From Membranipora membranacea (taxonomy: Eukaryota > Bryozoa > Gymnolaemata > Cheilostomatida > Membraniporidae): 64,000 bases of DNA. Under the pieces are notes generated by a model. That model worked only from the letters and a program-made list of their open reading frames with translations, had not been told where the DNA came from and did no database searches. Location of the stretch: contig OU612072.1 in assembly GCA_914767715.1 (NCBI GenBank), positions 25,358,001 to 25,422,000 of the forward strand, given 5' to 3'. This document shows positions 50,336-62,781 of the stretch, piece by piece. Within the stretch, counting starts at the first letter, position 1; every line of letters starts with the position of its first letter. The translations under genes were made by a program, and so were the position numbers.

Positions 50336-53300
50336 TCAAGGCTTTTTGGCCTTTGCCACACCAAGGATCTCTTTCTGGGTCTTCGAAAGGGTAATATTTC
50401 GGCTCCTCTCGCCAAAAACATAACACAGAAAATTAAACGTACTCTTGGCTGATTCGGGGAAATTGATGTGTAGAATGTACCGCATCAGTACGATGGCCAT
50501 GAGGAGAGTGGCCACATCCGGTACATCGACCACAAACCCTCCATGGACGCAAACATACAGCCTCTCCGCTTGAGATACCCCCACAACATGTCCCGTCTTA
50601 TTAGCTATTTCTTCTGGGCTGCCTTGCTGCAGAATGTGTTTCATCACAGTCTGAGGTTTCGGGTTTCCTATCTTTTTGAGTAGCCCGCTCACGGAGTCTG
50701 CTGCACCTATAGAAAAAGCCAAAAGTTTAGCAACTGTGTAATAGCTAAGTTTATGGTTTGATGGTAGAAATCTGAATATTTTGACAGACTAATCTTCCAT
50801 TTCCAATCAATAGAACTGTACCTAGAATTGATATATTCCGTTTATTACCCAAAATGCATCGCAAATAAGGTTCATTGCAAAGCAGCGATAAGAGGTTGAG
50901 ATGAGGGTGATATGTGTTGCTGATGGTGTCTGAATTAATTGATAAATTCATATCTCAGTTCTAAAATAGCACCACACATGATGATTTCTATCCGTCGCGA
51001 AACTAATAGCATACCCAGAAATGATGTTATTGTGTTTATAGATTGCATTTTAAATGAGGTTCAACACAAAGCAGTGGTAAAAGATTGAGATGAGGTGAAA
51101 CATTTTTATCCATTATTCATTGAGGGCCTACTTACTAGGTTTGTTGATTTCACTGAGTAAAGCCTGTAAGATGTTGAGTCCTTTTCCTGGCTGGCCATCC
51201 CCGATAATCCTTCTGTATTCCTCTTTAATCTATTGGAAAACAGAACAAATTAATGTAAAGGATAATTGGGTGGGGTGAAAGTAGGAAGCTTTGTACATCT
51301 ATGACTGGCAGTGCAGTCGCTAGGAGTCCCTTCATCATAACAAGATATCAAGCCAAAGGATGGCAAATTATAGTTTATAATTTTTTTTTTTAAAGTTGAT
51401 TGAAATCGGATGTCTTATCACTTGCCGCATCCCGAGACATGGGAAGAACATTCGTAATACACTCCAGCTAGCATGAATATATTAAAGCCAATGTAGGTTA
51501 TGGATGTTTAACCATTAAAGTCGATGGAACTTCAACGTTGGTATCAAGTTTGCATCTAAGATCCAAGTGACGAGGACATGGAAAAGGGATTCAGGAAATG
51601 CCAAGACTTATATTGGTAAACACCTTACCTCGGTCAGGTCAGTGTGTAACACTGGAAACTTTGTCAAGATGTCGCAGATCTGTGGTCCATTTTCTGATGT
51701 AACCCATTGCCTTCTCTCCTGATATGTAAGCTCCATTATAGCCTTCCTTCTCTCTGGATCAGCAGTCTCCAACTCTTTCACTAATAAAAACAAAGATAAT
51801 TACTACATTGACCCTAAATAAAAGGAAGTCTGTTTACTATTTACAAGTGGCAGGCGACAATCAATCCCTAGAAATACGATTGCGAGCTAGCACTGTTGAG
51901 CTCATAATTCATCATCTGGAGTCAATGGACTAACTAACTGCCAGCACCATAAGGCCTACACTGATTTGATTAATTCAACACACACATCAGTTGTCCAACA
52001 GTCAGCTTCAAACTCTTACTATACACCATCCCTACAGATAATGGGCAGATCAGACATTGAATAGCAGACAACCCTCCATAAAAAAAGATCATTACCTTGC
52101 TCAGCATAAGTGTCAGGCAGCTTCTGGGGAGGCTCTTCTACCGTCACTGTTGTAGACTTTCTCTTCCTCATTCTGAACTCCTCAGGCAGTCCTCGAATGG
52201 AGTTCTTGAAGCACTCATATACTGATCCTCCTAGCGGGTGTCGTAAGAAAAGCTCATCCTAAATAACGAAATCAAATTTACATGAGATTTTACTCAAGCC
52301 CAGTACTAACACATATTTTAACAGGGTTTCCTACTCTTAAAAACTTGCATAGAAATTTGAGTGTTATTGAATTTTAACGAAGTTTAACTTAGGGCGCACA
52401 TATTTCACATTTATTCTAAGTTAAACTTCGTTAAAATTTGAGGATACGTGACACATTGGGGTAGTTCCAGGGTTTATCTGCCTGCAGAAACCAGAAGAGC
52501 AGATAATGAATATGAAAGACATTGCCAACAAAAAAGAGACCGATCATACAAAAGCGCCGTATAATACTATGTCACTTGAGATTGGATATGATTACTAAGC
52601 TAACCGCCCCCACTGCAGACTTGCAGCCTATGGTTGAGGGGCAACTTCAAAATCAAAAATCAATTTTCAAAAACTTCTTAAAATTCAGAGAGTTTGTCAA
52701 TGAGGTATGATCTCGCTTCCATAGTTAGCTTGTCAGTTGTTAACTGGTAAATACGAAAGTCTAAAATAAAACTTTAATTCACCGAGTGACTTACAAAGGT
52801 GGGTGACTCAGCTGTCGATTCAAAGTCTCGCATGGCTGGGAAGTGCTCAGCTAGCTTGTTGGCTGTGAAAGCAATAACTTCAGCTATTGGATGAGACGAT
52901 TCAAATCTCTTGATGTTTTCTGTGAAGACATGTCTCACATAGTATCGAGTTATTCTGATTCGATCTTTTTTCCCCATACGTTCAGCAGTGTTCTCACGAA
53001 GCTGTGTGATTTGACCGGAGCTATACTGACCCCGTAGTCTCTCGTTGGGGTTTAGGTCAAGGCCTGAACACTAAAACGAAACAATATTTATGTCAAAATA
53101 ATACCCCATACATGACTCTTGAGATTTCAACTGAGCTAGACACACTGACCACCTTCAGTCAAGACAAGCATTGCTAGTCATTGCACAAGACCTAGAAGCA
53201 TGGTTTACATGTACATGAGAGTTATTATAACAGCACAAATTCGGAGTCACACACTTATTGGTTGTTCCATATGAGCGATCCAATGCTTATGCAGCTGAAT

Positions 53301-56300
53301 TAATCAAAGATATAATAAGATGTGGAAGCATTGGATAAATTCAAGTTCAAAAACTCTTTAACCTAGCAGCTTGCGACTTATTAATCAACTTTGGCAGTAT
53401 CACTTACAAAATGCAGAGTTGCAGCCGCTGAAGGAAATTGAGCCTGTCTTTTCTGTACATCTGAGAATAATGTAGGCAGCTTTGGAACTTTTGGTGTCAT
53501 CTGTTGTGTAGGTACAGATGGGAGCTCTTGTGTACATGGCAATATGTTTTCCTTATCAGCAAGTGATTGAGTCTAAAATATTGGAACAACCAGAAATTAA
53601 AAACACTTCAGGGCACCGATATAATATTCACTCAGCACCATAGTAGGGATAAGAAAGTGACATAATTCGCACACTTTGTCTAAAATGTAACTCAATGCCG
53701 ATAATAATAAGCCTTGTAAGCACTCATGTATTTTGTGGTTCCAAGTGACTGTGCCTGGCAACTACATAACAATAGCAATCCAGCCAACTAACCAGATACA
53801 CAAGCTTAAATCCTGAGTGGCAGAATAAAAGTCAATAAGAAATTTGAGGATGTATGATGGATTAGCGAAAGGCATTGATTTAATACAGTTTAATTCTATT
53901 CATGATTGTTACTCAGGAATTAGTGCAGTTAATTACTATGGTGAAAACTTTACTCGCTTACTGACATTCTCAGGAAACAAGAACTGAGTGGATTATACAT
54001 CGGCAATAACTGTATAACCAATTATACTGTTCAACTACTTGACAATGGTGATCCAGCCAACTAATCAGATGCACAGACTCAAATACCAAACGTCAAGAAT
54101 AAAAGCCCATTACAAATTGACGTAGATATAACCTGCCCAGGAACGATATATCTGGGAATTTACGTAGTAATTTTTTGTCATGTCAGGTTATTAACGAACA
54201 ATATGATATTTACACTACTTATTTTCCAAATGTCAGAGTGGTTTAAGTCCAACAGCATGACAACAGAGCCCGTGTAGAATGATACAGTCCTAACCAAGCC
54301 AGGGCTTATTCCCCGCACAACATTGGAGAAATGTAGATCAGAGTATGCTGGGGGCTGAAACAAACAACCTTGAAAGTCGAACCCACAACTCCTGCGCCAT
54401 CAATCGCCTGGCATTGCATAGCAAGCACCAATCGGTTGCACAACATTGGCATTGTGTAATGGAAGTTTTAATTGGTGGAACAAGAAAATATGATTTCAGG
54501 ATCGCAAGATTAATATAGGCCTAGTGATTCTAATATAAGACTATTTAAAATTCCCTTTATGTCGAGGAGATTTTAAGCATAGTATTGACACAAGCCTAGG
54601 TATCATAGTTACCCTTTTCAAGTCACGAAGATCCCGTAAGTCGAATTGCACGGACATAGATGGGTGCAAGCCACGTAAATCATCATCTGTCATGCGATGA
54701 AAGTTCTGTTCTGTTATACCAATATCTGAAATAGAGAGCCAATGCCAACCAGGTAAAATTTTGAAAATAAAGGATCAGAACGTAAAGTACAGCATGAATA
54801 TATAGTATATGCGCAAATGCACAATAAACAGCCATGAAGTTTTAACATGGGAACAGGTACCTCGGCAGTATCTATCTCAACCTAAGTTATCCAATGAATT
54901 CGGGTTGTAATTAGGTTTATCTGTGCCAGTGCAATGAGTAAGCTGGCCTGAAATGGATAATCCTTGCATCCAATATATGCCTATTTACCCAAAACTCAGT
55001 CTTGTGAGGTTTTTAGGCTCAGCTCAGGCAGGCATTTTCAACTGGTCAAGTTATATACATTGGACAAGCTTAGCCCTCAGGTCCCATAGACAAGAACTAG
55101 GCTTCAAACATAGTAGAAGTACGATACATGCCAAGCCATAAAAATTCAACATGGGAACAGGCATTTCATTGACAGTATCTATTGTAACCTAAGTAATTCG
55201 ACAATTTTGTTTTATAATTATGATTATCTGCGCCAGTGCATTGAGTAAGCTGGCCTGAAATGTCAGTCACGTTAGGTTTCTTAGGAAAGAAAAAGTTTAT
55301 AGAAATTGTCAAGCTAGTAAGTACAATATATGCCAAGCTTCACCTACATCATAAATCAAAGCCCAACCAATTTGAGGATAACAATTTTTGTAGTACATTA
55401 CTATAGCAATTAAATAACAAGTTAGACTTTAGCACCCACTTAGGCCTACAAACATCCTATAATCGGCCAGGCCTATAATCGAAGTTAACATTGGACATAT
55501 GGCTCATGGTTGCTATGTAGAGTCAAGTAACAAATGATAACAAGCTGATCCAGATTCCGGACACACAGCCTTAGAATTAAACTTCTCTTAGCACAGCCAC
55601 AAATACAAATTAACATAGAAACAGTCAAAATGGCAGCATCTATTGTGACCTAGGTAATTCAATTCAAGTTATACATGCTGAGGGGGCTAAGCCCTTAAGT
55701 ATCATAAACTTTTAGAAAACCTCAATAAATAAATAAAGAAGAACTAGGCTTCAGACATAGTAAAAGTACAATTATACACGCCAAGCCCAAATAAACTCAA
55801 CATGGGAACAGGCACGTCATTGACAGTATCTACTGTAACCTAAGTAACTCAATGAATTTGGTTTATAATTATGATTATCTGCGCCAGTACAATGATTAAG
55901 CTGGCCTGAAATGTCAGTTAGTCAGGTTTCTGGGCTAAGGCAAGTATTTTCTAACGACCTGTTAACACAAAGCGGGAAACTAAAGGTGAAATAGCAGCAA
56001 TAGGTTTTAGACATAGTCTAGCTAGATATTACAATATATGTCAAGCATCACCTAGATCGTAAATCTAAGCCCAATCATTTTAATTAAGGTTAACCAAAGG
56101 TTTGGTAGCAACTCCTTTAGTGTCTGTTACTTACATATCAAAAGACATGGTCCAATATAGCATAATATTAATGATAGCTAGTATCCAGTAGCAATATTTT
56201 GAGGACCAATAATCAAATTCATGATTATGAATGGTGCATTTCCATTTGACTTCTTTCTAACCACTAGATTATCATGCCCCACAACACATTTACTTTTCTT

Positions 56301-56555
56301 ACCTTTAGCTTTATCCTGTAGTGCTTTTCCAAATTTCGAGAGGAATTCGTGGGAGGTTGTAAACATCGATGTCTCTGCATTTTGTGGTGCTTTGGTAGTA
56401 GTTGGCAGGTCTGTTGCTATACGTGATGATGAAGAGGGTGTATCCAAACCAGGTATTGACCTCCAAGTGTCCATGATAGATTCATATTCCGGTGTTGTAA
56501 ACTTGACATCTAGTAAAGGTGTTAGAGCGGGAGATTGGATACTGTTTGATGCCAT
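50336..56555 (-). CDS. SAM-domain protein encoded by the transposon (8 exons, 528 aa, intact)
   Basis: Exons: 56555-56303, 54725-54613, 53572-53408, 53070-52795, 52258-52096, 51780-51629, 51229-51136, 50706-50336. All have GT..AG borders, phases match, and the total is 1587 nt with TAA/TAG-free frame to the stop at 50336. Residues 1-65 are Ser/Thr/Pro-rich. About 66-122 look like a SAM domain (HEFLSKF..., ITEQNFHRMTDDDL, helix DLRDLRDLK). A proline-containing linker follows. Exon 4 (about 180-270) is basic and helical (KKDRIRITRYYVRHVF). Exons 5-7 include TYQERRQWV. The last exon (about 406-528) is a compact C-terminal domain, ending LGVAKAKKP. The domain order resembles the large families annotated 'SAMD3-like' in fish and invertebrates, by recollection. 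Divergent to the transposase, so likely co-regulated from 56.56-57.04 kb. Possible roles: multimerisation, transposition accessory or host-silencing antagonist; none shown. Confidence 0.85.
52371..52437. repeat. Perfect 22-bp hairpin in intron 4 of the SAM-domain gene
   Basis: attttaacgaagtttaactt (with ag) at 52371-52392 is the exact reverse complement of 52416-52437, loop 23 nt. It may be a tiny TIR remnant. A splicing or termination role is unproven. Confidence 0.8.
54355..54450 (-). repeat. SINE family C, diverged fragment
   Basis: Shares gctgggggctg.aacaa, gtcgaacccacaactcctgcg, atcgcctggcattgcatagcaagc and accgattg-like blocks with 49165-49290. It lies in intron 1 of the SAM-domain gene. 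Confidence 0.65.
54832..55940. repeat. Tandem repeats (~305-325-bp unit) in intron 1 of the SAM-domain gene
   Basis: The marker string aacatgggaacaggcac..cagtatct..tgtaacctaagt, followed by ctgcgccagtgca.tgagtaagctggcctgaaatg, occurs at about 54845, 55150 and 55800. A partial, more diverged unit lies at about 55612. Unit spacing varies because of indels. Non-coding. Confidence 0.75.
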
Positions 56556-57041
56556 ATTAAACTAGCTTCTCAAGGATTTATAGTAGAGCTGAATTCTGGT
56601 GTGTAACCAATTTGTAAATGAGCTGCTGAGGTAGGAACCCTCCATATTCATAGGAAAAACCGACATAGCTTAGACAGAAACTAGCCCTTTGCTTGCTTAA
56701 TGGAGCTAAAAATTCAAATATAATAATAGCCTGTAACAACATAATTGGGAGGGCATATTACCTTGATAATGTAGATAATCCCCTTTACAAACTCAAATTA
56801 TAAGAATTACAGTCTATATAATAATAGCCAATGAAATGAAAGCACAATGATAACCCAACTTTTGAGCATAATTATGTGGTGGAGCTCATTGTTCTTTTGC
56901 TGGATACTAGTACTAGTAGTAAATCTGGTTAGTAGATAAATAATAAGAGTGAGTTGGTAATAGTGACACTACTAGTACTAGTAAGACTGATTGAATTGAG
57001 AGCACTTTGGGAAACTCAACAACTCGAAATTCAAGCAAGCT
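56556..57041. promoter_or_regulatory. Divergent intergenic region of the transposon (putative bidirectional promoter)
   Basis: The 486 bp between the two start codons has no ORF. It contains two actagtactagta palindromic motifs (about 56905-56918 and 56971-56983). No firm TATA box or initiator can be assigned. The promoter function is inferred from the gene layout only. Confidence 0.4.
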
Positions 57042-60000
57042 ATGAAAGGCAGTGTGATATGTAACTACTGTAGCTTTAAGGTTAATAAACAGTATGCTGG
57101 CAGAGTGATTCTAAGGCACATCCAGCTCTTCCACAAAACAGTCTGGTTACAATTCCAGAGTAATTCTTCCTCTCATCCCCTGGTGAGTAGCAGTTTTGTT
57201 TTTTCTTGCATTCACTTGTTCATGAGAATAAGAGTATCTTAATCTGCCAAATATTGTTTTTCCTCTTTGGTTTAGCCAATTGACTTCTAGTTGTACCTAG
57301 CTATGACAAAACCTACTCCTATACTGTAATAGTTATTTGGTGGGTAGGCCTTATACTATAGTGCTAACCAATATAATAGTGACACTATTATAGTGTGTAT
57401 GGTGCAATACACATAATACTGCATCAAACTTTGACATCACTTATAGTGACATAATAAGAGTAACACATGGCCCAAATTAGGTTTAGGAAAAATGGTCGGG
57501 GAGTTGGAAATCCTTGAGGGTTTGAATTGACACAAGGTTGGGTTTTGTAAGCTCCTCATGTGGAGTCTGGGGTTGACCTCCAACTGCAGCGTTTTAATGA
57601 TAGAAATTACATATGGTAGTCCTAAATGAGCTGATTCTGACATGGAATATTCATTTATAACATTTTTAGGCAACTCCATTGAGCATTCTAGCGGATGCAG
57701 AGCATCCCTGCCTCCCCTAGAACTCTGGGTATGCGCATACATGCATTGTATTATATCTCATTTTTTTAGACTTGTGGACAGTGCAAATGGGAATGTTCCA
57801 CTAACGGCAGAGACTTCTCAAAGCATCTCAATCACCATGTTAGCAACGTAATAAGTGGCGGCAATAGAACATCTAATTCTCTGAACTCGGATAAATCCAG
57901 TACTTTGGATCAAAGTGAGTCTGCTCTTCGGGTCAAAAGTTAGATTTTATAAAATATTTGCTTCGGATTTGACATTTCAAGATTTAACATTCATCCTGTA
58001 TCAGCCTTCATCAACATTTCGATGTCTGAATTCGGAAGGCCTCCTATAGTAAAATTTATTGAGTTTGCTTTCTTTTTGCAGCCAGAACAGGACATGGATT
58101 TGACGATGTCAATCAATTTAGAAGTGATGACATACAAGATGATTTTGATTCAAAAGTATTTCAATGTGGAGATGTTAATGAACTTGGTTCCCAGGAAGAA
58201 GATGATGGTAAGATCAGTGACAGAACTTTTACATGCTGCCAGCCAAGATATAATTATTAAAAAATTAAATGGTGTGACTAGGAGTAGGAGGTGGCTCAGT
58301 TGGTTAGAGCGCCGGACTTCAACACGCAAATGTTGAAGGTCGTGGATTCGAATCCCACTGCAGTCCATCTTCTACTGGGGATTGGTTGGTCCCCCAGGTG
58401 TGCTCCGACCTGCCTGCAAACAGAGAGCAAATTGGCGCAGATAATGCGGCCTCGCCAATAAGGCAATAATATTTCGGATTTTAATCAACCTTTTTAATCA
58501 ACCCATGACTTTAAAGCAACAAGTACCCGATAGCCTTTGTCCATTCTGGTTGGTCATTTGTATTGCTATTGTTTGTAGACACACAGCCTCATACGGAAGA
58601 CAAAACTGGCTCAGGTGACAGTATGATGACCCGGCAGGCTTATAGCAAAGACACCAATCCGGTACTGAGGTAAGAGTCCCGCTAGTCAATGATAGAAACC
58701 ATGCTAAAACCATCTATGTAAACAGTGCATTACTCTAAATAGTGCATTACTCTAAATATAACCATTTGTGACATAGCAGGGTTCATTATTTGGTATTTTA
58801 CCCTGAATACGTGACATACTTAGCAGAGGAAATAACGCTCTATCGATATATACACATAGACCCACACTTCTACTAGCCCAAATCGAGTGCCTGTTTACAT
58901 TTATTCACAAACTAGCTAACTTATCCCAAGGAAACATTTACTCCACTAAGGTGAATCAACATACAGCATTTGTCATCATTATCAAAGTACATTGCATTCA
59001 TTTTATGATTAGTATTGACTTGAACTCTTTTGATAGATACGTCATGGAACTCTATACCAAAGGAACTATAACGACCAAGACCATACAAACTGCAGTCAGT
59101 GGCTCACAGTCTATTCTAGAGTCGTCGATATCTGGTCTAGATACCCATTTTTCAACCCTGCTGAACATGCTACCCAACGATCTCTCTCCCCAGATCCAAA
59201 ATCAACTACAGACTATTAAGTGTTCATTGGGACAATCAAATCAATGAATCTGTTCAAAGGCCTTGAGACAGAACACCATCGTCTGAACTACCTCAAAAGA
59301 CATGGTCTCGTTCTTCCCACGTCATTCAAAATTGGTCGGATAGATCTAGACTAAATCAGATGGCGGTAGAGTGTACTCCAAAGCTACAGCTGAATATGTA
59401 TCCGTCATTGACACACTAACACTCTATATATAGATAAAATAGCTGATAAAGCACCCTATCGGCCACAAGTCATGCAGTCGTTTGCGGATTCCTCCTCATT
59501 CAAGACTAACAGTTACTATGATCACCATCCAAATGCACTGCGACTCATCTTGTACCATGATGACATAGAGGTAGGAAATGCCCTAGGGTCAAGAGCAGGT
59601 GTGCACAAGCTCACCATGTTCTATATTGTGGTGGATGACTTTAATGATGGGAAACTTAACAGTATTCACCTCTGTCTTGTTAGCCATGCTTCAGATCTCA
59701 ACAGATTTGGCTATGGCCCCGTACTTGCTCCTCTATTCAAAGACCTTGAACAACTCTATCAATGCGTTAGTATCAAGCTACACGATGGTACGGAGGCTGT
59801 CATCCATGCAGTGCTGCAACACATAGCTGCCGATAACCTAGCTGCTAATCAAATCATGGGGCTGAACCGGAGCTTTAGTAAAGGACATTATTGTAGATTC
59901 TGCTATGTCAAAGGTAATGATTGTGCCATAATGGTTGTTGCTGATCAGTCACTGCTCAGGTCCGCTACAAACCACCAACTAGATGTGGAGTTTGCTGAGG

Positions 60001-62267
60001 TAGACCCATCCTTCTCAAAACGCACAGGCGTCCGAACTCGATCCGCACTTGACCATCTATCTTACTTCTCTCTCCACGACAGCACTGTTCCAGATCTAAT
60101 GTAAGTTGAATTGGATGTTGTGACGTATAGTTAATGTTTGTGAACAACTCATTTGGGTCTATGATGAGTGCTAACTAAGTCTAAGTAAGTCTAAGTCGTC
60201 ATTGCGGAGAGGGTTACCCCTCTAGAGTACTGGTACCCATGGTACTCAAGCCGCACCCTATACCCTTGGCCGTCGGAATTCCGGCTTCTCTTATAACCGA
60301 CGAGGCAGAGGGGGATCTTTTTACTGCATGTGGAGTGTGCAATCACATAGTGGACCTCCGGTATCTTTAGCCCCGTTCCGCAAGGACCTGGCTAGGATGA
60401 ATGGCGCGCCAGTTCCAAATCAGAAATGACTGCTGGCGCCAGGAATCGAACCTGGACCTCACAGATCACAAGTCTGCATCCTTCACCATCAGACCACTCC
60501 TGACTGAGTGCTAACTTAACGTAACTTAATTGTTTTCAGGCATGATTTCTTGGAAGGAGTTGGCCCGAAAGAAGTCAGATTAGTACTCACTAGCCTAGTT
60601 GCTGATAGATTTATCACATTGGAAGAGCTGAATTCTCAGATAAAGACATTCAATTACGGGTAAGTTAGAAAGCAATACTCTGTTTGTATGATAAATTGAC
60701 TTTGATTAGTCGGCCTATGAGCTGAGTTAGCTCTTGATTTCTCTTTTTTCTACAGGGAAACATCAGCTAATGAGATAGCCGGTTACCAGTTTCCATCCAA
60801 ACTGAAAAATATATTGATATCTATATTATAAAATGTCCTTTTCAGCGAGCTCGATAAACGTAACAGGCCTTCACTGCAGCTGAATCTGGATGCCATGAAG
60901 CAGACGGCCTCTCAGATGTGGTGCCTGATAGATATTTGCCCCAACTCATCGCTCACAAGGTAAATATATTCTCGGCCTGACTTGTATATTATGAAATCAT
61001 CACTTGATTTTTTATATCAACATCTTATCAGTTGTGTAACCTGGAATAATGCGTGTTGCAGCATAGGTTCACCATATCTATGGGTGTGCAGATCATGTCA
61101 TTGTTTTTGACACAATGTGGATGTGATATACCTCTAAAAAACTATATTTTATTTGTCTTTTCTATGAACAGGTACCTCACGACAACCAGCCATGGCAAGT
61201 ATTCCTCCGTCTCAGGGCAATCATGGACATGGTTTTCTCACCAACCATCACTATGGCCGCCACGTACACCCTGTCAGGTATGCTTGAAGATCACCACTCA
61301 TTATTCCTGGAGGTGAGGCGTGTGAATATTATGTATGATACAGATTATGTATTTCTCTATGGAGTTATTCACTCTTTGACATTCATGTTCAATAAGTGGG
61401 CAACTCCTCATACATCTCATGTTGATATTATTTTTATAATCTACAGGTCTTTGAAGATTCCAAGCTGTCTCCCAAAGCTCATTGGTTGTTACACTACCCT
61501 GATTTAATCAGACGTCGCGGTCCATTGGTGCGTTTCTGGTGTATGAGGTTTGAAGGAAAACACCGTCTTGCTAAGGGTGTGTCTGCTGTCACATGTAAGT
61601 TGCCTCAGATCCACTACCTTTTAATTTACACGAATGCATGTCAACAACATTATGTTGTGAATTGAAAACAGAGTGATGACAGTGTCAATCTCTTGTTGTA
61701 ACAGCCTTTTATTTGACTGGGAATCATTTTACATTATCTGATTTATAGTGATGGAACCTTACAGACCAATTGTCTCCATTATCTGCCTGATCAACAAAGC
61801 TTTTCTTTGTGCCGTCATGGCTAATATCTGAGAATTTAGATATGCTTGTGTGTTGACTGTGTTCATCATCAATGTTTTCAGGTAACCGTAGGAATGTACC
61901 AAAGACTATTGCAAAGCGCTATCAGATCAAAGATCATGCCGAGAGAGACCCAGAGATTACCTTATCTGAACCATCAGAAACTTATAATGTCTGTATAAAA
62001 GCAGGAGACACCATAGTAGCAGCAATATGTCCTGTGATGGGTGAGCCCATTTTTGCTATCGTGGACAGATGTCCAGATGCCGAGACGTTCGTCTGTCGAC
62101 TGTATGACACTGTATTTGACAGGCATTTTTATGCCTACAGAGTGCGCCACATAAGCCAAGATCAAGTGACAATGATGTCGCGTCCTTTATTGTACAGGCT
62201 ACCAGTTAGTCGTGTTAGGACATCACTTAATATACAATATCTGTGTCTCAGGCATGCTATAGTGTAA
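57042..62267 (+). CDS. Zinc-finger EnSpm/CMC-like transposase (about 12 exons, a few frame breaks)
   Basis: Exons: 57042-57182 and 57770-57914 (each a C2H2-like finger, CNYC..H....H and CGQC..H...HH), 58082-58207, 58579-58669, 59037 to about 59400, 59441-60100, 60540-60659, 60756-60959 (two pieces), 61172-61312, 61447-61594, 61882-62267. The core at 59472-60100 has LILYHDDIEVGNALGSRAG, HKLTMFY and FCRFC. The junction 60100/60540 spells LMHDFLEGV. Later come AIMDMVFSPTIT, EDHHSLF and HWLLHYPDLI..RGPLVRFWCMRFEGKHR, all hallmarks of the animal family. It should act on the element's own CACACA ends. Defects: TGA at 59245-59247 with continuation in another frame, a further shift near 59340, a TAA at about 60829, and phase misfits around 60756-60960. 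The copy may be inactive, or some introns are misread. Confidence 0.8.
58280..58490 (+). repeat. tRNA-derived SINE, family A, complete copy
   Basis: The tRNA-like head ggtggctcagttggttagag (A box) is followed by ggattcgaatccc (B box), then the body cccaggtgtgctcc, gcctgcaaacagagagc, ttggcgcag and a tttcggattttaatc tail. The body recurs on the minus strand at 20045-20190. It lies in transposase intron 3, in sense orientation. Confidence 0.85.
60185..60510 (-). repeat. tRNA-derived SINE, family B, long copy
   Basis: The minus strand begins cagtcaggagtggtctgatg (A box), then ccaggttcgattcctgg (B box), then a ~230-bp body with ccaggtccttgcggaac and ccccctctgcctcgtcgg. The body aligns with 13801-14025. 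It lies antisense in transposase intron 6. The ctaagtaagtctaag repeat at 60175-60195 may be its tail. Confidence 0.85.
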
Positions 62268-62610
62268 TATCATTATATTGAAACTTTCATTATTTCTTTT
62301 TATATTCTACTGTTATTACTACCAGCTGAATAGTCCTTAGTCATCCATTCAAGAGAACCCAGTGATTTTGTGCTTTATTATAGTGCATCTTAAATTGACT
62401 CTGAAATGACTCTTCAGAAACCATTGATAGACTCATCAGGTTATTTTCACCCTAATAAAATTGGTCAAAATCCCAAGCATGACTCTCAACCGTTTGATTA
62501 ATTCTTAGAGTAATTTTAATCTGAAATCACTCTAATATGATTCTTACTTGACCCTAATATTGAAATGATCTTCTCAAGAAATCAATTTGATTCCAACTTT
62601 TCTTTGTGTG

Positions 62611-62781
62611 TAGAATACCATTGTTATCAGTTAAAAAGCATTGTTCGGTATGATAGATTTGGCATTCATGGCCCTGCTGTCTCCTGTCATGAAAGTTATC
62701 ACTGTTATGTGACTGAAGCTTAGTCGTTGTGACATGATTCGGCGAAAAATGTTAGTGCCGCATCCTAATACCTAATATTTA
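62611..62781. repeat. Segmental duplication, copy 2, right part after the insertion
   Basis: This matches 8214-8384 almost base for base, starting with the TA that also precedes the transposon. Homology ends where the LTR-retrotransposon pol reading frame (minus strand) terminates. Confidence 0.92.

Larger units (their letters stand above)
49125..62610. mobile_element. 13.5-kb two-gene DNA transposon, EnSpm/CMC-like, TA target duplication
   Basis: The paralogous empty site near 8210-8222 (aactcTAgaatacc) fixes both ends: aactcTA then CACACAG on the left, and TTTGTGTG then TAgaatacc on the right. The termini are short imperfect inverted repeats (CACACA(AA)GAAAA). Inside are an intact SAM-domain gene (50336-56555, minus) and a transposase gene (57042-62267, plus), divergent from a ~490-bp shared region. 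Tandem subterminal repeats lie near the left end (49735-50075). The MHDxLEG signature and CAC termini point to the CACTA/Mirage/Chapaev or related KDZ-type group. A TA duplication is closer to Mirage than to classical CACTA (2-3 bp). Superfamily assignment is inferred; the insertion itself is directly seen. Inserted after the segmental duplication. Confidence 0.9.

Noticed and set aside
58285-58365. Functional tRNA gene
   Set aside because: It continues into a SINE body that has a second copy at 20045-20190.
60420-60505. Functional tRNA gene on the minus strand
   Set aside because: The tRNA-like head is followed by a body shared with 13801-14025, so it is a SINE.
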